From: Bullera alba
Taxonomy: Eukaryota; Basidiomycota; Tremellomycetes; Tremellales; Bulleraceae
Direction: 5' to 3'
NCBI GenBank assembly: GCA_001600095.1
Contig: BCIX01000005.1
Coordinates: 130,523 to 194,522, forward strand
Length of the DNA: 64,000 nucleotides
Shown: positions 1-11,755 of the stretch, in pieces
How the letters are laid out: every line of letters starts with the position of its first letter
How positions within the stretch are numbered: position 1 is the stretch's first letter
The notes under the pieces: generated by a model
What the model saw: the letters and a program-made list of their open reading frames with translations, nothing else
Databases searched by the model: none
What the model was told of the DNA's origin: nothing
Program-made: the position numbers and the translations under genes

Positions 1-547
1 CGGACATGCTGGCCTGAGATGATCCCCTTCTATGATCCCGACGGCTGGAGATCAGTGAGGGTGATACAGCTGGTCTTTGTAGCAGCGATCAATACCCCAT
101 TGCATATGGACGGCTCTGAAGATCTCGAGAGTCGAGCGGACCTCCGCCGGTCAGTCAAAGTGGAGGGAACGGAATCAAAATTTCATGCACCCAGCGAGAT
201 CTTAGCGGACCGGTCAGCCGTCCAAGAGGGTCTTGATGGTCACATCGCAATGGAGAATGATTGTTGAGCACTTCATAGCATGCTCTTGCCGGAGCGTACT
301 GACCGAGAACGATGCAAAGACTACTTCTCGTCGACCAGTTGGAAAGACGGGATATCAATGTATGAACAGTACTTTAGCCTGACGTGTCTATCGGGCCGGG
401 TGACCCGGCGGCCGAAGCGGGATCAAAACTAACACCCCAATTCCCAAAAGTTGGATCATGGTCGAGTGTCGACTCGAAGATTAGATTAGCCCAGAGCAAT
501 ACCATCTACACTACACCTCCGCTCTACATCAGGAGAGCAACACCACC
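1..547. other. Upstream region of LYS2, no gene seen
   Basis: No reading frame here looks coding; the short ORFs lack family motifs and plausible splice partners. The last ~100 bases should be the LYS2 leader. A 13-base palindrome lies at 396-408 (separate entry). Confidence 0.6.
396..408. promoter_or_regulatory. CCGGGTGACCCGG palindrome upstream of LYS2
   Basis: Perfect inverted repeat (CCGGGT / ACCCGG around a central G), 140 bases before the LYS2 start and embedded in a CGG-rich stretch that continues to 420. Its form is that of a dimer-bound site, for example for a Zn2Cys6 regulator. Binding is inference only. Confidence 0.3.
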
Positions 548-3500
548 ATGACAGGTCAACAGAATGGCAATAGCCAGGAGAAGGAGCTGGCCGATAAGCT
601 GCAGAGATGGTCGGAAAAGTTGGCTTCGTTGCCGAGTCTGGCTCTGCCGACAGATTACCCAAGGCCCTGTGAGTGGGATGCGAGGTGCTCTGTGTTCTGC
701 AGGACAGTGTATGGTATCGAAGGAGCTCGGATGCGGACTTCCAGGATGTAGCTACGCAGAAGCAAGTCGGACTTCGTCGCTGACATCCCGCAGCACCCAA
801 CAAGCTGGTCGAAGCAACCCAAACGCTCTCACTGCCGCCAACCCTCACGACATCGCTCCTGCGGCTCACGCTCGAGTTCTCGTCAATCTTCCCGGCATCA
901 CCCCTGCCCACGCCGTATCACCTGCTTCTCACATCGTTCGCGATCCTGCTGTTCAGGTACACCCCCGACCCATCCCTCGTCATCTGTACCTCTGGCACGA
1001 CCACTTCTCAGCCATTGCTGCTCAAGCTGGATCTAGCGCCTGAAATGACATTCTTCGATGTCTTGAGACAGATCATCGAGCAGGAGCAACAAGCGGCCGA
1101 GGACGCTGTCCCACTATCCACCCTAGTGGACCACCTCAAGCCCGAGGGACCATTGTTCAGAGTCCGATTCTTCGACTCTACCCAGATCGAGACCGATTCT
1201 TCCACGTCTCTCACCACGGATATGACTCTGTTCCTACTTGCCTCTCCGTCCGACACCCCAGCGACGAGAACATCCATTCCACCACTATACCTCCGCCTAG
1301 CGTACAACTCGTTGTTATTCACCCAAAGCCGAATATCCGCCCTGTTGGAGTCGCTACTCCACCTCCTGACCTCAGCGGCCAGAGCGGAGCCCTCGCATCC
1401 ACTGGGTAGTCTACCACTGAGGACGTCAACCCAGACGACGACTCTGCCTGATCCCACGGCGGACCTCGATTGGTGCGGGTACAAGGGTGCCATTCCGGAC
1501 ATTTTCTCCGCCAACGCAAAGGCCAACCCCGATAGCATATGCGTAGTCCAGAGTGAACTCGCCGAAGGACAGGGTATCATGGATGGACCGAGCAGGGGCA
1601 CAAAGACGTACACGTACAGGCAGATTGACGAGGCTAGCAATGTCGTCGCGCACGCCCTCGTCAAGAGCGGCTTGGAGCAGGGAGAGGTCGTGATGGTGTA
1701 CGCAGCGAGAAGCGTGGAGATGGTCGTTTGTGTGATGGGTATTCTCAAAGCGGGAGGTGTCTTCTCCGTCGTGGGTGAGTGAATCTCGTCATGGATGGCA
1801 AATAGTGAAACTGACTTATGGTAGACCCCGCATACCCTCCCAACCGACAGACAATCTATCTCTCCGTGTCCAACCCACGAGCACTGCTCATCATCTCGTC
1901 CGCCGGAACGCTCGCATCCACCGTCTCGGAATACATCAAGGACAATCTCTTCCTCCGACTACTAGTCCCAGCGATCTCTCTCACCGAAACCGGCGTCAGA
2001 GGATCTTCACCCTCAGGCGCGGATATCCTCGACCCATACCAGTCCCTCTCGGCAACTCCCGTCGGCGTCATCCTCGGACCCGACTCGCCCGCCACGTTGA
2101 GTTTTACCTCTGGATCGACTGGTATCCCCAAGGGAGTCAAGGGCAGGCATTACTCCTTGACGCACTTCTTTCCCTGGATGAGGGAGAGGTTTGGCTTGAG
2201 CGAGAAGAGCAGGTATACGATGTTGAGCGGTATCGCCCATGACCCAATTCAGCGTGATAGTGAGTGATTCGGGCGCAGATTTTGAATATGACTAACGATC
2301 ACAGTGTTCACGCCACTCTTCCTCGGTGCTCAGCTGCACGTGCCAACGGCAGATGATATTGGTACCCCGGGTAGACTCGCCGAGTGGATGGCTGATCGAG
2401 AAGTCACAGTGACGCATCTTACCCCAGGTATGTCTGTCGATGCTGCCGAGCTCAGAGGAATGGATGCTGATATCGTCTAGCCATGGGTCAATTACTCTCG
2501 GCTCAGGCCACTCGACAGATCCCCTCGCTCAAAAACGCCTTCTTCGTTGGCGACGTCTTGACCAAGCGAGACTGTACCCGACTCCAACAACTCGCCAAAA
2601 ACGTCTGCATTATCAACATGTACGGCACGACAGAGACACAACGTGCCGTGTCGTACTTTGCCATTCCGTCCGTCCACGAAGACTCGACCTTTCTCTCGAC
2701 GCAAAAGGACCTCATCCCCGCTGGCCAGGGCATGATCGACGTCCAGCTCCTCGTCGTCAACCGGACCGATCGTCTTGTGCCCTGTGCCGTGGGTGAAATG
2801 GGCGAGATCTACGTCCGATCCGGTGGTCTCGCCGAGGGATACCTTGATCCAAGCGCCACAGCCGAGAAATTCGTCCCGAATTGGTTCGGAGAGGGAATCT
2901 CCCGAGAAGACACACTTGTGCAGACTCAGCCCGACGCCGCGAAACACTGGTTCGGTATTAGAGATCGAATGTACCGAAGTGGTGATCTAGGCCGATATCT
3001 CCCCGATGGCCGGGTGGAGTGTACAGGTCGAGCCGATGACCAGATCAAGATCCGAGGTTTCCGAATCGAGCTCGGCGAGATCGACACTCACCTCTCAAGA
3101 CACCCCTTGGTCAGGGAGAACGTCACGTTGGTCAGGAGAGACAAGGACGAGGAAAAGGTGCTCGTGTCGTACTTTGTCCCGATAGACGGAGACGAGTTGG
3201 AGGGATTGATGAGCGCGAGCGAGGTGGACGAGGATGCGGATTCGGGATCCGCGGATCTCGGAAAGGAAATGGTCAAGGGGGTCAAGAAGTACAGAAAGCT
3301 CATCCGGGATATCAGAGAGTATCTCAAGAAGAAACTCCCGTCGTATGCCGTTCCAGCGGTGTACTTTCCCTTGAGGAAGCTCCCCCTGAACCCGAATGGA
3401 AAGATCGACAAGCCAGCTTTGCCATTCCCCGACACTGCGCTCGCTGCGCCTTCTGGACCGTCGACCTCGCAGTCGACTCTCTCGCCAACTCAACAGACAA

Positions 3501-5074
3501 TCCACGACATTTGGCGAAAGCTCCTCCCCTCCCCTCCCCCGTCGATCGGGATCGACGAAAACTTCTTCGACATGGGCGGTCACTCGATCCTCGCCACGAG
3601 ACTCATCTTTGAGATCCGAAAGGCATTTGTGGTCAATGCTCCGCTGGGCCTGGTGTTTGACAAGCCGACCATTGAGGGACAGGCGAATGAGATTGAGCAG
3701 CTCAGGGATGCCGACCTCGGAGTCGGCGCTGCTCCAGCCGAGGGCAAGGCGGTATCAGCGGAAACACCCTATGCGGACGACGTGGCCATCTTGGCCAAAG
3801 AGCTGCCCGAGTTCAAGCCCCTGCCCAAGGACTTTGGCACGACGCCATCGACAGTCTTCCTCACCGGAGCAACGGGATACCTCGGCGCCTTCCTCCTCCG
3901 AGCGATCCTCGCCAGACCCAACGTCAAGAAGATCATCACGCTGGTCAGGGCCAAAGACGTCGAGACGGGTGTGCAGAGGTTGAGAGAGAGCGGCGAGGGA
4001 AGAGGTGTTTGGGATGAGAAGTGGATCGAGACGGGCAAGATCGAGGTCGTTATTGGAGACTTGGCCCAATCGCATTTCGGACTGGCCAACTCTGACTGGA
4101 GCCGGATCGCCGATGAATGCGACACGATTCTCCACAACGGCGCCATGGTCCACTGGGTCTATCCATATGCCAAGCTGCGATCCGCCAACGTCCTCTCCAC
4201 GCTCGACTGCATCAAGCTCGCGGCCGAGGGTAAACCAAAGGCAATGTCCTTCATCTCCAGCACCGGCGTGCTCGACTGCGAGGAGTTTGTCAGCAAGTCG
4301 GAGGAGATCCTGAGCACCGGTGGATCCGGCCTGAGCGAGCAGGACGACCTGGAAGACGGACGGTACAACCTCCAGGGGGGCTATGGACAGAGTAAATGGG
4401 TCAGCGAGAAGTTGCTCATGGAAGCCTCCAAGCGGGGTCTGAGCGGATGGATAGTTCGACCGGGATACATCATGGGCGACTCTACCACCGCCGTCACCAA
4501 CACCGACGACTTTATCTGGAGAATGGTTAAGGGATGCCTACAACTCGGTCTGATCCCCGATATCAATAATACCGTCAACCTGACGCCAGTGGACCACGTC
4601 GCGCTGTTGGGAGCTCTGTCGGCCACTTCGCCTATTGACCCCGCGAGCAAGTTCAAGGTCGCCCACGTCACTGGACACCCGGCGATCCGCTTCAACGAGC
4701 TCCTCGGCTCGTTGGACACTTATGGCTACACGGTCAAGAGGGTCGAGTATGTGCTTTGGAGGACTAAACTCGAGCAGCACGTGATTGAGACCCAGGACAA
4801 TGCGCTGTATCCCCTCCTCCACTTTGTGCTGGATGACCTGCCGACGTCGACAAAGTCGGCGGAATTGGACGATACCAATGCCCAAGCACTGGCAGCGGCG
4901 GCGAACGAGCCAAGGACATCAGGGGTGGATGTCGACTTGGTCGGGTTGTACCTCGCCTGGCTGATCAGAGCGGGGTTCTTGGACGCTCCGGAGGGACAGG
5001 GCAAGAGGGCATTGCCAAAGTTGGAGGGTGGGGTGATCAGCGCGATAGGCAGGACCACCGCGGGTGTGGTCTAG
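548..5074 (+). CDS. LYS2: L-2-aminoadipate reductase, large subunit
   Basis: Reduces 2-aminoadipate to the 6-semialdehyde in the fungal lysine pathway, working as a single-module NRPS-like enzyme that needs a phosphopantetheinyl transferase (Lys5 type). Exons: 548-668, 794-1774, 1825-2259, 2305-2427, 2481-5074, giving 1417 aa, the normal length. After an N-terminal condensation-like region come adenylation motifs [11 protein letters not shown] (about residue 460), [16 protein letters not shown] and NPNGKID. The carrier-protein motif DMGGHSILA follows, with the pantetheine-bearing Ser at about 922. The Rossmann reductase begins at [10 protein letters not shown] (about 1013) and has YGQSK as catalytic Tyr/Lys. 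All four introns join in frame; the first (125 nt) is unusually long. The first ATG after the promoter was used, and its product TDYPRPS... joins exon 2 smoothly. Confidence 0.96.
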
Positions 5075-5996
5075 TGCCAAATCTAGAAGGATTAGTGGTG
5101 CATTTGTAGAAGACACGAGTCGATCTCGCATGTATAGTAGATAGGATCAGACTGCAGTGGGCACAATGCCGCCGAGGATCCCGGTGATGGGTGATCAGCA
5201 TGACCGCCTCCACCTAGTTTCATGCCCATGACTCGCAGTCAACACACAGCCGTATCGCCCAAGGACCTCCTTGCGTGAGTTGCGTTTGAGATGCCGTTCC
5301 ATGTAGATCCTTTGTCATGAGTTCTTGTGACAGGTATCACTCGACAGAGGACGTCTCATCTCGCTCCTTTGTCACCAGACTTGGGTGATCGATGGTGCGA
5401 CTTCATCTCAATATCGGATCGCTGCATGACCTGGTACGTACTCACACGTCCCTGCTCTCACGAATAGGACTACGACTTCCGGCTCGTACTCATCCCATAC
5501 AGGTAGCTAGGACAGGACAGCCTCCACGCCTCCTCGCTTCCTCGAGACGACCCGGATTCGAATCCGAATTGACCTCTGGACCAAGGCTCTATTGTTCTCG
5601 ACAAATCTCATCGCTGTTGAACTGGATTAGCTGGATCACGTACATCCAAAGCATAACCAGTCATCAACGCCCCACGTGAGCCTAGGTTAGACAGGCCTAG
5701 ACAAGTCTAGTCGCACCGAGGTGTCCTGTGTCGCTACTGTTGTCCGTAGCGAGCGTCCTCGTGAGTCATCCGTCATTTCTCTCTCAAGCTCTCGGGGTTG
5801 TTTCCGACTTTTGTTAGCTTCGCACAGACGAGATTATCCATACACCCGGTCCTGAGGACAATAAGGGCTGTCCTGGACGTACGTCGTCGATCGTAGAGCA
5901 AGTCGAGCAGTGCCTGCTCGATATAATCGGAGAACAATAGAGCGAGGTGACTTGGTGGGTAAAGTGATTTACGTAATTCGGTGATTTACCCGGCGG
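5075..5996. other. Intergenic, LYS2 3' end to next promoter
   Basis: No convincing coding frame. It holds the LYS2 3' UTR and the promoter/leader of the following gene. A palindrome at 5553-5566 resembles a tRNA T-arm but does not fold as one (see rejected). The end of the region carries repeated bZIP-type half sites (separate entry). Confidence 0.55.
5964..5989. promoter_or_regulatory. TTACGTAA palindrome with GTGATTTAC direct repeat
   Basis: GTGATTTAC occurs at 5964-5972 and again at 5981-5989. The perfect palindrome TTACGTAA at 5969-5976 overlaps the first copy. TTACGTAA is a classical bZIP-dimer target. The block ends 7 bases before the ATG chosen for the downstream gene, so it sits in the core promoter or leader. 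Factor identity is unknown. Confidence 0.35.
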
Positions 5997-8900
5997 ATGA
6001 CCCGAAAGACAATAAGAGACAGCGAGAGTATGGTCATGGACGACGACAGTAGACCAGCTGGAGGCGTAGAGGAGATTTGCAGAACAGGAGCAGGGCAGAC
6101 GGGAGAGGGGGAGGGAGAAGGGGGAGGAGTATGGTCGGATCCGAATCCCTTGGGAATAGGTCATCAACAGACAATCGGAATTGCCAAAGTGATTGGGCAT
6201 GGGCAGATTCACATCGCGGATGTCTCGAGGGAGGGTGCGACGAGGCGAGGCGATAAAGGCTGGGGGATGGACGGACCTACGATAAGAAGCAACACAGCAA
6301 GCAGTGATAGACGCACGGAGATTAGCTTAAAGGAAGGACAGGCTCTCAACAGAACTGATAGACGAGCTGGACAATTCAGAGGAAAGGCATTGATCGGCGA
6401 TAACGAGGATATCGGCCACAATCTCGACTCTGCTCAAGACGCCAGACGCAAGGTCGAAGCTCCTCAACACACCTGCGCACCCCAGCACACTCTCCCCAAG
6501 AGGTTGCCCCGCCCTCTCCACGCGGACTCTGCGGTAGCTATCGCTCGAGTACAAGAACAACAAGTGCCGGAGAACGAAGAGTTCTTTGTTCGTTCCGGTA
6601 TTTTTGTCCCCTCAGTCCCAACACTGGTTGTCACTCTCAACTCATTGTTCCCAGAGGAGGACAGAGTGTCCGATCCCGCCTTCCTACCTCACTCGGTTGT
6701 CAGTAGCAACAGGCCGAAATCGGTGCCGGTGCCGATATCCACCTCGAGCCCACTTGCCACCTCGCTGGCTTCGGCGGCGAGTCGATCCTCTACTGGGACT
6801 GCGTCCATACGCACCAGAGTGTATTCACCTTATCAAATCCCACTATCATCCTCGCGATCGACCATGGATTCTATGCGGATTCCCAGCCAACGCTCCATCT
6901 CCGCCTTCCCGCCTACCGACTCGCCCCCCGAGAATGACTATGAGCCGACGACTCCCCCTCGACACGCGAATCCGAGCTCGGCAAAGACCGAGAGGCAGAT
7001 CTATCACAGCCCTGGTGTAGGCCGTATTGCCTCTCCGGCGGGTAGCATGTCCACTGGGTCGAGACGTCGTCCATCGCCCGCCTGGCCGACGTCCGCGAGG
7101 AGAGTCAGCGACGACGCCGCTGCCGAAGCCAATGCCGCCGCGGAGGCGGCCAGAGCTGGAGTCAGCCATCGAGAGATATTGGCCAGGAGTCCCGGATTGG
7201 CTCAGTACCGCGAAGGAGGGCAGGGGGGCGGGATCGTATCGCCAACCCCGATCCCACCCATTTCTGGGTTTACATCCACCCAGAGCCGACCAGTGCCCCT
7301 CTCCGCTGGTCGAGCCATACCCCACGGATATGTCGTGATGAGGAATGCCTCGGGGGAGAGGTACAACCACCCAGTGTATCAATTTCCCCCACAAGTCGGC
7401 CAGAATGGTCTACTGGCTCAACCGATGCCCAGCTCTGGTCCTCAGCGATCCCCGGGACTACTAGGCCCCAGGGGACCGCTTACACCGGTCTACTCTCCCA
7501 TATCGCCCAATCGACCGCCCAGGGGGCATCCATATTATACCCTCGTCTCGCCAATGCCCGCGGGTTCGTACCCCTATCGACCGACACCAGTCCAGCACGG
7601 CAGCCAAGTGCCTGTGATGGTACCTATTGCGAGATACGGCTTGTCCCCCGGATATCCAATCTCCCCACCATACCTCCCCCAGAATCGATCTTTGCAACCT
7701 CACCCCGTGCAACACACTCACCCGTCCCACCCGGCCCAGCCTGGCTCGGCTCGCGCTGCAGGGTTCTCTGCTTCTGCGCCAGTGCAGAATGGGCAACTAC
7801 CGCCTCTGTCCCCGACGGTCAAGAATGAGATCTTCATAACGCCGAGGGGGACTGTCAAGTACACTCCGGTCAGCCAGGCTTGGGCTATTTCCGGTCTGAA
7901 CAAGCGTGCCCGGTGGGACTGGTACAAGCCGGAGACTACGGATTGCTGGGTCGGTGAGTGAGCGAGCGAGCGAGCAACGCGAGCAACGCGAGCAGAGCGA
8001 GCAGAGCGAGCAGAGCGAGCTACATTTATGATGCTAGCTCTGCTAGCAGGGCAAGAGAACATGAGCTGACCCCACTTAGTCTGCCCCATCTGGAGCGTGC
8101 TCAACAAACGCCAAGAAGCCAGAGCAAAGGCCAAAGCCGAGCAAGCAGCAATGGAGGCCGCCGGATCCGTCACCTCCGAGCCAAACCCCGCCGACGGCAA
8201 GACATCCGAGATGCACATCGACCACGGAGCAGACTCTGGCGTCTCGGACAAGAAGGCGGGCGGGTTCAAGGAAGGAGACGACATCATGTCCGCACAGAGG
8301 CAGGTCAATGGGAAGGAATCGCAGAGGGACCAGATCCCAGTAAGTCCCTCCCTCCCCAGGAATCTGGCCTGTGCTGATTGGAATAGGTCATTATGATCCC
8401 CCTGCACCGGGAATACCTCCTCACTCAGGTCAAAGTCTTTCGATACCTCCTCAACGAGCACGAAAAGACGAAAGACATCGACGACGACCAGGCTTCCACT
8501 ACTTCACGACCACCTACAGATGGAAGCGCTGAGAGGGTGACGAGGCGACGATTGATCGAATTTGAGGGTGATCCCGATCCAACGCAGGATCTGCCCCCGG
8601 GGCTCATGAGGGAGTCCAAGTGCCTGCCAGTACCCAAGGGTGATAAACCGGTGTTGTACTGCCCCATCCCGGATCCAGGGGCATTCGGCATCATCGTCCG
8701 GTATCTCTACTGGTGAGTCCCGCAGTGTGATGAACGAGAGTGCTGACTTGGCTAAGGGGGGACCTGCGCGAAGTCGAGGATGCCCTGTCGAGGGGGATCG
8801 TCTCGTGGCAGGGATTGGTGTACAATATCGATTTCCTAGATCTGGACGACGGGATCAAGCGCTGCGTGGGGAATTGGTGGAGGAAGTGGATCAAGACCGA

Positions 8901-9324
8901 GACTCAATCCACAACCGGGCGAAACCTCGCCGAGGACTCCAGCGACGACGAGGAGGAGGAGACCCAGAGGGCCAAGAGCGTGAAGAGCAGTCCGAGAGGA
9001 TCCCGGGGACGAACGAGCAAGAGTCTGGTGGAGCCGGAGAGCGGAGTGGAGAGCGATGGCTTCGAGGGGGATAACGAGGGTGAAGGGGACGAAGGGGTGC
9101 CGAGAAAGCCAAAGGGACCGAGTCCGGCGAAACGTGATGCGATGGAGGTGGACGAGGGGGTGGAGGAGGTGACTCCGCGCCGAGGTAGAGGCAAGAGGGT
9201 TCCGGGTTTAGCGACGCCCAGTGGGTCAGGGGTGGGGAGTAAGGCGGAGGATAAGGCCAAACGATGGGTCAGGGGCGATGGAGAGGTGGACGAGGGTGTC
9301 GTCGGGAGGTTGAGGAACCTGTAG
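5997..9324 (+). CDS. Large disordered protein with conserved C-terminal domain
   Basis: Function not recognised. Exons: 5997-7953, 8080-8339, 8387-8712, 8757-9324 (1036 aa). The ATG at 5997 is the first in frame after a stop at 5982. An alternative with better context (ACCATGG) is at 6864, so the first 289 residues are uncertain, although that frame stays open throughout. Residues up to about 620 are Ser/Pro/Gly-rich and disordered. From about 640 (TPRGTVKYTPVSQAWAISG) the sequence becomes ordered, and the block IPLHREYLLTQ...CPIPDPGAFGIIVRYLYWGDL...WWRKWIK resembles a BTB/POZ-like fold. A similar arrangement may exist in basidiomycete Clampless1 (Clp1) proteins, but I could not test that. 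The tail is acidic with basic patches (PRRGRGKR), suggesting a nuclear protein. Intron 1 is filled with GAGC-type repeats. Confidence 0.7.
7954..8079 (+). repeat. Intron with GAGC/GAGCAACGC tandem repeats
   Basis: The 126-nt intron starts GTGAGTGAGC and continues as GAGC units, then two GAGCAACGC units and several GAGCAGAGC units, before the branch-point-like GAGCTGAC and the acceptor CACTTAG. The repeat appears to grow out of the donor sequence itself. Confidence 0.7.
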
Positions 9325-10349
9325 GCCGAGGCCGGAGGCCGAAGCATGTGAGATGATGAGGGAGGTATCTGGCGTTCCGACCATCCTATCCGATTGTCAG
9401 CTTACTGGAGAATTAATGTCTTGTCAGAGTCGGTGAGAGGGCCTGTTCTTGATCTTGTGATTCTGTATCTCTGTCTCGGGTGTTCATATCTCGCATAGCT
9501 ATACCACTAATACTGTCTTGGTTCACGTTGTATCCACTTGTCAGATCAGATGTCAGATGTACACGATGCACCGGTATTCAAGTTGATAGTCCAAGTCGTG
9601 ATGAGCGAGATATCCCGCCTCAGAACTCCTCTAACGGGATGATATCAACCAGGGGTTCAATCTTCAGCCATTGAGCACAGCATCGCCTACCTCTCACAGG
9701 CTTCTGATCGTCGATGTGATGAGCGGCCATCGCGATCTCGAAGGCAGGGCAGGGGGTTTCGATCGAACATCCATCGCTCCATCCTCCTCAGTCTGGAATT
9801 CCGATCGGCAGGGTCATCGCTCAAAGGCTCACCACTAGGCCTGTACATGATCCAGACTGAAACTTCCGTGAGATCCGTGAGATACTGCCCGTCCCAGCCT
9901 CACTTGGGTTTGCAGCTCGGGTCTCCTGCTTGGTATCAACACGAACCTTTGTCCTAAACCCAAAGGACACCAGTCTTGGCTTTCGTCGCCAAACGCCGCC
10001 GTGGGCGTCGCAAGGGGTCCAATCTCCTAGGGAGGGATTGGTGATTGGACCGCCGGGCATCTCATCCGGATGTAGAACACGGGGATGGGATGGGATGGGA
10101 TTGCGGATAGTTGCGCGGGGGATGAGACTGGACGATGGTGATCAAGGAGTTTCACTGGATTGGCTGCCGTTTATGCTGAAACCAGCGTCGAGAGAATTAT
10201 CTGGACATCTGGTCACCTCGTCCACTCTCTTGGTGATAAGCTGTGCTTTCACCAGTCCATCCATTTGCTTCAACCGGGTTCCTTGTCGTCCTTGCCCGTT
10301 CTACTGAGGACTAGTCGGCCAGCCGCTGCGATCTTTACATATCAGCACA
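9325..10349. other. Intergenic, no gene seen
   Basis: 3' UTR of the preceding gene and promoter of the secreted-protein gene. ORFs inside are short and unsupported. A (GGGAT)4 tandem lies at 10082-10101. An AT-rich TTTACATAT stands just before the next ATG. Confidence 0.55.
10082..10101. repeat. (GGGAT)4 tandem repeat
   Basis: Four exact copies of GGGAT within the promoter region of the secreted-protein gene, about 250 bases before its start codon. Confidence 0.75.
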
Positions 10350-11406
10350 ATGCTCACCTCCACGGCTAACACCCTGCTCGCGCTCGCGCTGGTCGCGGGC
10401 GGTTCTGTGAACGCCCTGCCCCAGCGATGGGGCCACGCCAACGGCGTCGTGACCACCACCACAGTCGCAGTCCCGGCACCGTCACCCGTCGTGTCCATTC
10501 CAGCGCCGGTATCCGTCCCGCCCGCTTATGGAGGAGGGGAATCGCACAAAGTCGAGGTGAGCCACCCCCCCACCAATTTCTCACCCACCCTCTTACATGT
10601 CCATTACTCTCCTCCCTCCGCCCTCGTACCGCAGAGTCCGCGATTGAGCAGTTGCTGACTTCGTCAGCTGATCAACCGATGCGGAGGCAACTCCCGCGCA
10701 GTGTTCCTCTACCGCGACGACCCGAAGCCTCAAACAGGGCTCACCCTCCCTGGACCGCTGTACGGCGGCGTGGCGTGGGTCGAGAATCACCCGACGGCAG
10801 TGTGCGGCAGTAGTGGGGTCGGGTGTGGGACGGTGGAGTTTTCGTTGATCAACCCGGGGACGGATGGGGGGAATACGGATAGTAGTGTGAATTACTCGCT
10901 GCAGGACCAGGGGGATCACAAGTAGTGAGTCGAGCGAGCGTCAGCGAGCGTAGCGAGCCTGCGAGTGCGAGCGAGTGCGAGTGAGGGGGTCTGTGTGGAA
11001 AACCCCCTACTCCATCTCATCCCCAATTCTCCGTCGCATCTCCGCTCCCCAATGGTCACTCGTCGCCCAACCAGCCAGGCATCAGTGACGAGAGTCCTCG
11101 CTGACGCTCGGCAGCACGTACCCCATGCACTTCACCTACACCGGCACCTCCTCCGTCGCCGCGCCTGGACCCTGCGTTGGACCAGGCGTCGCCTGTCCCG
11201 GAGCATTCACGGGGCCGAATACTGCAAGTGGGACGCCGGTCAATATCCTCGTTGCGAACGCAGGGGTGAGTCCGAGCGAGCGGGTCTCGCGTCAGCGAGA
11301 CGAGCGAGCGATCAGCTCTCTATCTCAGGCCTCGCGCAAGCGAGCTCGAGGGCATAGAGTGGGAAGGAGTGCTGACTTGCGATAGATCCGAATCACGTTC
11401 TGCTAG
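10350..11406 (+). CDS. Small secreted 'glycopeptide'-family protein
   Basis: Exons 10350-10556, 10668-10924, 11115-11265, 11386-11406 give 211 aa. A signal peptide (about residues 1-23, LLALALVAGGSVNA) is followed by a Thr/Pro/Val-rich linker. Then comes a Cys-containing domain with NRCGG, GPLYGGVAWV, VGCGTVEFSL and HKYTYPMHFTYTG, ending in GIRITFC. This order and the terminal ITFC match a family of secreted basidiomycete proteins usually annotated only as glycopeptide; its biochemical role is not established. The last coding exon is just 21 nt and supplies the conserved IRITFC end. Introns 2 and 3 (190 and 120 nt) are long for this genome and contain GCGAG-type repeats. Confidence 0.85.
10925..11114 (+). 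repeat. Intron expanded by GCGAG repeats
   Basis: Directly after the GTGAGTC donor come GAGCGAGCG, CAGCGAGCG and GCGAGTGCGAGCGAGTGCGAG runs. The style matches the introns at 7954-8079 and 11266-11385. Confidence 0.65.
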
Positions 11407-11755
11407 CCAGAAGAGACACTTCGGAGACGAGCTGGACCTGCGTATTTGTTGCGGTGTGGGCTGCTGGGCTGTGTCTGCTCCATTGTATATGTGAATCCGA
11501 AGAATCAGATGAATGAAGATTATGAAGTCGATCGACGAGATGAAACCAAGAAGCAGAAGTCAGAACCAAACAAACAAATTTCAAATCGCTTCATCGATCT
11601 CCGATCACAACTCGGTCTCATCGCAGTCTCTCTAGCGGACCCAGTGGCTGCCTGCAATTCAACGTACAGTCAGGCCTATTGGTCCGGAGTCCTGATAAGC
11701 GCTACCTTCTTCTTGTCGAGAATGGCCTGAGCTAGAACATCAGAGACTTCTCGAT
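11407..11755. other. Intergenic, no gene seen
   Basis: 3' UTR of the secreted-protein gene and promoter of the JMJD4-type gene, more AT-rich than its surroundings. No feature can be supported. Confidence 0.5.

Noticed and set aside
19..267. 82-codon ORF at the left edge as the end of another gene
   Set aside because: No conserved sequence and overlapping ORFs on the other strand of similar quality; cannot be supported.
5553..5566. Sequence CGGATTCGAATCCG resembling a tRNA T-arm
   Set aside because: It is a plain palindrome; a 5-bp stem with a 7-base TTC loop cannot be formed, and no acceptor, D or anticodon arms flank it.
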